Part shown: positions 6,579 through 9,910 of the stretch, in pieces
Layout: each line of letters opens with the position of its first letter
Position numbering within the stretch: position 1 is the first letter of the stretch
Origin: Euzebyaceae bacterium
GTDB lineage: Bacteria; Actinomycetota; Nitriliruptoria; Euzebyales; Egibacteraceae
Length of the DNA: 9,910 nt
NCBI GenBank assembly: GCA_013698135.1
Contig: JACCVM010000238.1
Coordinates: 1-9,910, forward strand
Direction of reading: 5' to 3'
Program-made: the position numbers and the translations under genes
Notes under the pieces: generated by a model
The model's database searches: none
Seen by the model: the letters and a program-made list of their open reading frames with translations, nothing else
Told to the model about the DNA's origin: nothing

Positions 6579-7946
6579 ATGGCCAAGACCCAGACCTTCG
6601 CCCGCTGCACCCATTGCGACCACCGCGAGCCTCGTTGGGTGGGGCGCTGCCAGCAGTGCCGCTCCTGGGGCTCGATGGTGGAAGAAACCACTGCCGGCTC
6701 CTTCGCGGACGGCGGCGTCCGAGCCAGAGCGGTGGCCCCCGCCGAGGCCGCCAGGCCGATCCGGCAGGTCTCGGTGCACGACCACGCCCGCGCGGCCACC
6801 GGCATCGGTGAGCTGGACCGGGTGCTCGGCGGTGGGCTGGTCCCGGGCTCGGTGACGCTGGTCGGTGGTGAGCCGGGCGCGGGCAAGTCGACGTTGCTGT
6901 TGCAGGCCGCCCACGCCCTGGCGGAGCGAGGCGGCGGCGCCAACGTGCTGTACCTGTCGGCCGAGGAGTCTCCGGGCCAGGTGCGCCTGCGCGCGGACCG
7001 CTTGGACGCGCTGTCCGACCACCTGCTGCTCGCCAACCAGACGGAGCTGCCGTCGGTGCTGGGCCTGGTCGAGCGCCACCAACCCGCCGTGCTCGTACTG
7101 GACTCGATCCAGACGGTGCGCCACCCGGACGTCGCCGGCACCGCCGGCGGGGTGTCCCAGGTCCGTGAGTGCGCGGGGATGCTGGTCGGCGAGGCCAAGC
7201 GTCGCGGCATGGCCACGGTGCTGGTGGGCCACGTGACCAAGGACGGTCAGCTCGCCGGGCCTCGCCTGCTCGAGCATCTCGTCGACGTCGTCCTGGAGCT
7301 GTCGGGCGAACGCCACCACGCGTTGCGGCTGCTGCACGCGGCGAAGAACCGCTTCGGGGCGGTCGGCGAGGTCGGCTGCTTCGAGATGACCGGCACCGGC
7401 ATGGCGGGGATCTCCGATGCCGGCAGGCTGTTCGTCGGCGAGGCCGCCGACGGCACCACCGGCGTCGCGGTGACGCTGGCGCTGGAAGGCCGCCGTCCGC
7501 TGGCCTGTGAGGTGCAGGCTCTGGTGGCACCTACGGCCCTGGCCAATCCGCGCCGGGTCGCCAGTGGCATCGACGCGCAACGCCTGTCATTGCTGGTGGC
7601 CGTGCTGGAGCGCCGCGCCGGCGTGCCGCTGAGTGACCGCGACGTCTTCGTGTCCAGCGTGGGCGGCGTCCGTCTCGGCGAGCCCGCGGTGGACCTGGCG
7701 CTGTGCCTGGCGATCGCCTCCAGCCGACGCGATGCCCCGGTCGCCAGACGTCTCGTGGCACTCGGCGAGGTGGGGCTGGCCGGTGAGCTGCGGCTGGTCA
7801 CACAGACCGAGCGTCGCCTGGCCGAGGCGGCACGGCTCGGATTCGGCGGTGCCCTGTTGCCCGCTGCGTATGATGGCCCGGCGTTCGGGCTGCAGCTGCA
7901 CCGCAGCCGGAACCTGTCGGAGGCGCTGGCCGCGGGCCTGGGTTGA
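6579..7946 (+). CDS. radA: DNA repair protein RadA (Sms)
   Basis: A 455-residue RecA-like ATPase that helps branch migration and processing of recombination intermediates. The order of parts is standard. An N-terminal zinc finger uses Cys10, Cys13, Cys24 and Cys27 (C-x2-C-x10-C-x2-C). The ATPase core has Walker A GGEPGAGKST (96-105) and Walker B VLVLDS (171-176). The RadA-specific KNRFG motif is at 256-260. The C-terminal Lon-protease-like domain (about 290-455) includes VGGVRLGEPAVDLALCLAIA (361-380) and, as usual in RadA, is not expected to cleave protein. The ATG at 6579 is the only start that keeps the full zinc finger. The best SD (GGAGG, 6559-6563) is 15 nt away, which is long. disA follows, as in mycobacteria and Bacillus, where RadA and DisA work in the same DNA-damage context. 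Confidence 0.96.
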   Translation: MAKTQTFARCTHCDHREPRWVGRCQQCRSWGSMVEETTAGSFADGGVRARAVAPAEAARPIRQVSVHDHARAATGIGELDRVLGGGLVPGSVTLVGGEPGAGKSTLLLQAAHALAERGGGANVLYLSAEESPGQVRLRADRLDALSDHLLLANQTELPSVLGLVERHQPAVLVLDSIQTVRHPDVAGTAGGVSQVRECAGMLVGEAKRRGMATVLVGHVTKDGQLAGPRLLEHLVDVVLELSGERHHALRLLHAAKNRFGAVGEVGCFEMTGTGMAGISDAGRLFVGEAADGTTGVAVTLALEGRRPLACEVQALVAPTALANPRRVASGIDAQRLSLLVAVLERRAGVPLSDRDVFVSSVGGVRLGEPAVDLALCLAIASSRRDAPVARRLVALGEVGLAGELRLVTQTERRLAEAARLGFGGALLPAAYDGPAFGLQLHRSRNLSEALAAGLG

Positions 7947-7959
7947 CCGCCCACGGTCA
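7944..7959 (+). repeat. Hairpin spanning the radA stop codon
   Basis: TGACCG (7944-7949) and CGGTCA (7954-7959) form a perfect 6-bp stem with a CCCA loop, and the first arm contains the radA TGA. No T-tract follows, so it is not an intrinsic terminator. It sits directly before a C-rich tract and may be part of a Rho-type control or RNA-processing signal. Confidence 0.4.
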
Positions 7960-7990
7960 CCCACCCACGATCCCCACCGCCCACCGCAGC
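7950..7990 (+). promoter_or_regulatory. C-rich, G-poor spacer, possible Rho utilisation (rut) site
   Basis: In these 41 bases I count 25 C, 6 G, 8 A and 2 T, far from the balanced G and C of the neighbouring genes. The pentamer CCCAC occurs five times (starting at 7950, 7960, 7964, 7973 and 7980). Long C-over-G stretches with regularly placed pyrimidine-C steps are the known signature of Rho loading sites. It lies in the 79-nt gap between radA and disA, so it could set how much radA transcription reaches disA. This is inference only. Confidence 0.35.
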
Positions 7991-8025
7991 CTGAGCAGAC
8001 CTCGCCGACGCAAGGAGCCGACCGG

Positions 8026-9096
8026 GTGGCATCACGGGATGACCGCGTGCTGTCCGTGCTGGGCAAGGTGTCCCCCGGCAACGCGCTGCGCGAGGGTATC
8101 GACCGCATCATCAAGTCCGGCAAGGGCGCGATCATCGTCCTCGGCGACTCCCAGCAGGTCGAAAAGCTGGTGTCCGGCGGCTTCAAGCTGAACGCCGAGT
8201 TCAGCGCTCAGCGCCTGTCCGAGGTCGCCAAGATGGACGGGGCGATCATCCTCGACGACCAGGCGGAGCGCATCCTGTACGCCAACGTGCAGCTGGTGCC
8301 CGATCCCGGTGTGCCCACCGCCGAGACGGGCACCCGCCACCGCAGCGCCGAGCGGACAGCGCGCCAGACCGGCAAGCCGGTCATCAGCGTCAGCGAATCC
8401 ATGCGCATCGTCAGCCTCTACGTCGATGACACCAAACACGTGCTGGAGGACATCTCCTCGATCCTGTTCCGCGCCAACCAGGCGCTGGCCACCCTGGAGC
8501 GGTACCGCAGCCGCCTGGACGAGGTCTCTGCCGCACTGTCGACGTCGGAGATCGAAAACGTCGTCACGGTGCGCGACGTGCTCACCGTGCTGCAGCGCGC
8601 CGAGATGGTCCGCCGCATCGCCGAGGAGATCACGGCCTACGTCGCCGAGCTCGGCGTCGACGGTCGCTTGCTGGAGCTGCAGTTGCACGAGCTGATGGAC
8701 TCGGTGGAAAGCGAGCGCTCACTGGTGGTTCGCGACTACCAGCCCACCCGGCGCAAGCGGTTGGAATCGGTGCTCAGCGAGTTGGGAGCGATCCCTGCGG
8801 AGCGGCTCCTGGATCTGCGAATTCTGGCTGACGTCCTGGCCTTCTCGCTGGTCGACGGTGGCCTGGAGAGTCCCGTCACCCCTCGCGGCTATCGGCAGCT
8901 GTCGCGCATCCCACGCTTGCCCGCACGAGCCGCCGACCGGCTGGTGGAGCGCTTCTCGTCACTGCAGCGCCTGCTCCATGCCAGCCTCGGCGATCTCGAC
9001 GAGGTCGAGGGCATCGGCGAAGCGCGAGCGCGCTCCATCTCCGAGGGGCTGTCCCGCCTTGCGGAGTCAGCCGTCATGGACCGCTACAACCGTTGA
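8026..9096 (+). CDS. disA: DNA integrity scanning protein DisA, diadenylate cyclase
   Basis: A 356-residue enzyme that joins two ATP into cyclic di-AMP and slows when it meets branched DNA. The N-terminal DAC domain (about 1-145) has both active-site motifs, DGA (71-73) and GTRHRSA (102-108). A helical linker follows, and then a C-terminal helix-hairpin-helix DNA-binding domain containing LDEVEGIGEARARSISEGL. Its length is normal for DisA. I chose the GTG at 8026 because it has a strong AAGGAG SD (8012-8017) 8 nt upstream and gives the standard N-terminus; upstream in-frame sequence overlaps radA and is unrelated. Its product controls ion and osmolyte transport in many Gram-positive bacteria, which fits loosely with nhaA nearby. 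The gene sits behind the C-rich radA-disA spacer, and carD has its own promoter downstream. Confidence 0.97.
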   Translation: MASRDDRVLSVLGKVSPGNALREGIDRIIKSGKGAIIVLGDSQQVEKLVSGGFKLNAEFSAQRLSEVAKMDGAIILDDQAERILYANVQLVPDPGVPTAETGTRHRSAERTARQTGKPVISVSESMRIVSLYVDDTKHVLEDISSILFRANQALATLERYRSRLDEVSAALSTSEIENVVTVRDVLTVLQRAEMVRRIAEEITAYVAELGVDGRLLELQLHELMDSVESERSLVVRDYQPTRRKRLESVLSELGAIPAERLLDLRILADVLAFSLVDGGLESPVTPRGYRQLSRIPRLPARAADRLVERFSSLQRLLHASLGDLDEVEGIGEARARSISEGLSRLAESAVMDRYNR

Positions 9097-9142
9097 TACG
9101 TGCGCTGACCAGCAGTTTTGTCTCGCGTTGACGGTTCAGGCG

Positions 9143-9151
9143 TGTTATGCT
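9143..9151 (+). promoter_or_regulatory. Likely carD promoter, extended -10 (TGTTATGCT)
   Basis: TATGCT (9146-9151) is a good -10 and is preceded by TG one base upstream (9143-9144), making an extended -10. Transcription would begin near 9158 and give a leader of about 73 nt before carD. A TTGACG (9128-9133) resembles a -35 but lies only 12 nt away, too close for a standard sigma-70-type promoter, so the extended -10 probably carries the activity. It lies in the 134-nt gap between disA and carD, the longest non-coding stretch here. Confidence 0.5.
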
Positions 9152-9194
9152 CGGCTTCCATAGCCAATAGTGCCGCCCCCCGGTCGTGGTTTGG

Positions 9195-9222
9195 CAGTCG
9201 AGGGACTGGCGCACGTCGAGGG
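9195..9222 (+). promoter_or_regulatory. carD leader: hairpin plus duplicated SD-like octamer
   Basis: CAGTC (9195-9199) and GACTG (9204-9208) form a 5-bp stem with a GAGG loop. The octamer GTCGAGGG occurs twice, at 9197-9204 inside this hairpin and at 9215-9222, where it is part of the true SD (GAGGGG, 9218-9223, 7 nt before the ATG). The leader may tune carD translation, with the first copy acting as a decoy or standby site. Structure read by eye only. Confidence 0.35.
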
Positions 9223-9230
9223 GCTTGTTC

Positions 9231-9713
9231 ATGACCTACCGGGTTGGTGACACCGTTGTCTACCCGCACCATGGTGCGGCGGTCATCGAGAAGCGGGAGA
9301 CACGCAACCTGGCTGGCGAGGAACGTGACTACCTAGTACTGCGGTTGACCTACGGCGACCTGACCCTGATGGTCCCAGCTGACGCCACCGATGAGGTTGG
9401 CCTGCGTGACGTGGTTTCCAAGCAGCAGGTCGACCAGGTCTTCGAGCTGCTCAAGGCTCGGGACGGGTCCATGCCGACCAACTGGTCGCGGCGCTTCAAG
9501 GCCAACTACGAGAAGCTGAAGAGCGGCGACATCTTTCAGGTCGCCGAGGTCGTGCGCAACCTGGCGCTGCGGGAGCAGGAAAAGGGCCTGTCCGCCGGCG
9601 AGAAGCGGATGCTGACCAAGTCGATGCAAATCCTGGTGTCGGAGTTGTCGGCGGCGGTCAAGAAGAGTGAAGAAGCGACCGAAGCACTGATCGACAAGGT
9701 GCTCTCCGAGTAG
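9231..9713 (+). CDS. carD: RNA polymerase-binding transcription factor CarD
   Basis: A 160-residue global regulator that binds the RNA polymerase beta subunit and stabilises the open promoter complex; it is essential in M. tuberculosis and drives rRNA promoters. The N-terminal CarD/TRCF-like RNA-polymerase-interacting domain begins MTYRVGDTVVYPHHG. The C-terminal helical DNA-contacting domain contains NWSRRFKANYEKLKSGD (84-100) and GLSAGEKRMLTKSMQIL (119-135). Aligned from memory without gaps to the M. tuberculosis protein, Trp85, Lys125 and Arg25 are kept, while position 47, an RNAP-contacting Arg there, is Met here (TLMVPA). The ATG at 9231 has a GAGGGG SD 7 nt upstream and gives the standard start; an in-frame ATG at 9186 would add 15 unrelated residues and lies in the leader. 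A PIN/TRAM-type gene follows, an arrangement seen in other actinobacteria. Confidence 0.96.
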   Translation: MTYRVGDTVVYPHHGAAVIEKRETRNLAGEERDYLVLRLTYGDLTLMVPADATDEVGLRDVVSKQQVDQVFELLKARDGSMPTNWSRRFKANYEKLKSGDIFQVAEVVRNLALREQEKGLSAGEKRMLTKSMQILVSELSAAVKKSEEATEALIDKVLSE

Positions 9714-9745
9714 CGACTCGCCGGGAGCGCGCCGAGACGACCATG

Positions 9746-9773
9746 TCTTCGCGGTGGCTTCCCCGCCCGAAGA
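9746..9773 (+). repeat. Inverted repeat between carD and the next gene
   Basis: TCTTCG (9746-9751) and CGAAGA (9768-9773) are perfect 6-bp inverted repeats with a 16-nt GC-rich loop, in the 75-nt gap after carD. No T-tract follows, and the SD of the next gene begins 5 nt later (9778). It could be a regulatory leader structure for that gene or chance. Confidence 0.3.
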
Positions 9774-9788
9774 GGACAGGGGAAACCC

Positions 9789-9910
9789 GTGCGGCCCGGT
9801 TCATCGACGATCGGCTCGACCTTCGTCGAGCTCGTGCGCCTCACCGTGGTCGTCCTGGCCACCGGCGCCGCCTTCAGCCTGGGCCCGCGGGTGGAGGGGT
9901 CCAGCCTGCT
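9789..9910 (+). CDS. Probable PIN/TRAM-domain (YacL-like) membrane protein, N-terminus only
   Basis: Only the first 40 residues are in the window. They begin MRPGSSTIGSTFVELVRL and continue into a hydrophobic stretch (about residues 18-32) that would be the first membrane segment. The VELVRL opening before a transmembrane helix resembles the start of YacL-type proteins, which carry N-terminal membrane helices, a PIN nuclease-like domain and a TRAM RNA-binding domain; in Gram-positive bacteria they are often found beside carD or near radA/disA. The GTG at 9789 has an AGGGG SD (9778-9782) with 6-nt spacing. The diagnostic PIN acidic residues and TRAM domain lie beyond the edge, so the identity rests on this short match and on context. 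Confidence 0.5.
   Translation, partial: MRPGSSTIGSTFVELVRLTVVVLATGAAFSLGPRVEGSSL

Noticed and set aside
5876..7240. 454-codon minus-strand frame across the nhaA-radA boundary
   Set aside because: It is antisense to two well-identified genes, low in complexity (Ser/Pro/Arg/Ala) and without any motif, so it is a GC-rich shadow frame.
7633..8025. Upstream extension of disA to 7633
   Set aside because: It would overlap most of the radA C-terminus in another frame and add residues foreign to DisA; GTG 8026 has a strong SD and gives the normal length.
9103..9120. Possible intrinsic terminator after disA (small GCTG/CAGC repeat before TTTT)
   Set aside because: The pairing leaves a 2-nt loop and the T-run is only four bases, so a stable terminator hairpin is not supported.
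9715..9735. CTCG/CGAG inverted repeat after carD as terminator
   Set aside because: The stem is only 4 bp with no T-tract, which is expected by chance in DNA this GC-rich.
9779..9788. GGG-AAA-CCC mini-hairpin over the SD of the last gene
   Set aside because: Three base pairs with a three-base loop is too weak to claim as a regulatory structure.
9743..9910. ATG-started open frame overlapping the last partial gene
   Set aside because: Its translation is Arg/Pro/Gly-rich with no SD; the GTG frame at 9789 has a good SD and a membrane segment.

Overview
The window is a GC-rich, tightly packed stretch of bacterial chromosome that reads as Actinomycetota. The grounds are frequent GTG starts, a mycothiol-dependent-isomerase-like protein, a MutY with the actinobacterial C-terminal layout, and a mutY / radA / disA / carD neighbourhood. 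From memory, Mycobacterium tuberculosis also clusters these genes (Rv3583c carD, Rv3585 radA, Rv3586 disA, Rv3589 mutY). The exact lineage cannot be fixed from sequence alone. I see no rRNA, tRNA, insertion sequence, CRISPR array or prophage.

Left part (1-3094, minus strand): four genes overlap end to start and form one apparent operon, read right to left. They are a RibD-C/DHFR-fold reductase, a DrrA-type ABC ATPase, a DrrB-type ABC permease, and a DinB/maleylpyruvate-isomerase-like protein cut by the window edge. The overlaps are 4, 8 and 4 nt, so translational coupling is likely.

Centre (3095-3118): only 24 bp separate this operon from the rightward genes. The gap holds two overlapping, opposite -10-like hexamers, each exactly 7 nt from its start codon. 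Neither start has a Shine-Dalgarno (SD) sequence, so this looks like a symmetric, divergent, leaderless promoter.

Right part (3119-9910, plus strand): mutY, a YihY/BrkB-family membrane protein and nhaA are joined by 11-nt gaps in which the stop codon overlaps the next SD. After them come radA and disA, then carD behind the largest non-coding gap in the window (134 nt, with a likely promoter and a structured leader), then the start of a probable PIN/TRAM (YacL-like) membrane protein. In function this groups base-excision repair (MutY), recombination repair (RadA), DNA scanning with c-di-AMP signalling (DisA), ion transport (NhaA, perhaps BrkB) and global RNA polymerase control (CarD).

No stretch over 300 bases lacks a gene. 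I found no convincing undescribed multi-gene system. The points most worth a second look are regulatory: the symmetric divergent promoter, a C-rich Rho-site-like spacer before disA, the carD leader, and a CarD residue change in the RNA-polymerase-binding domain.
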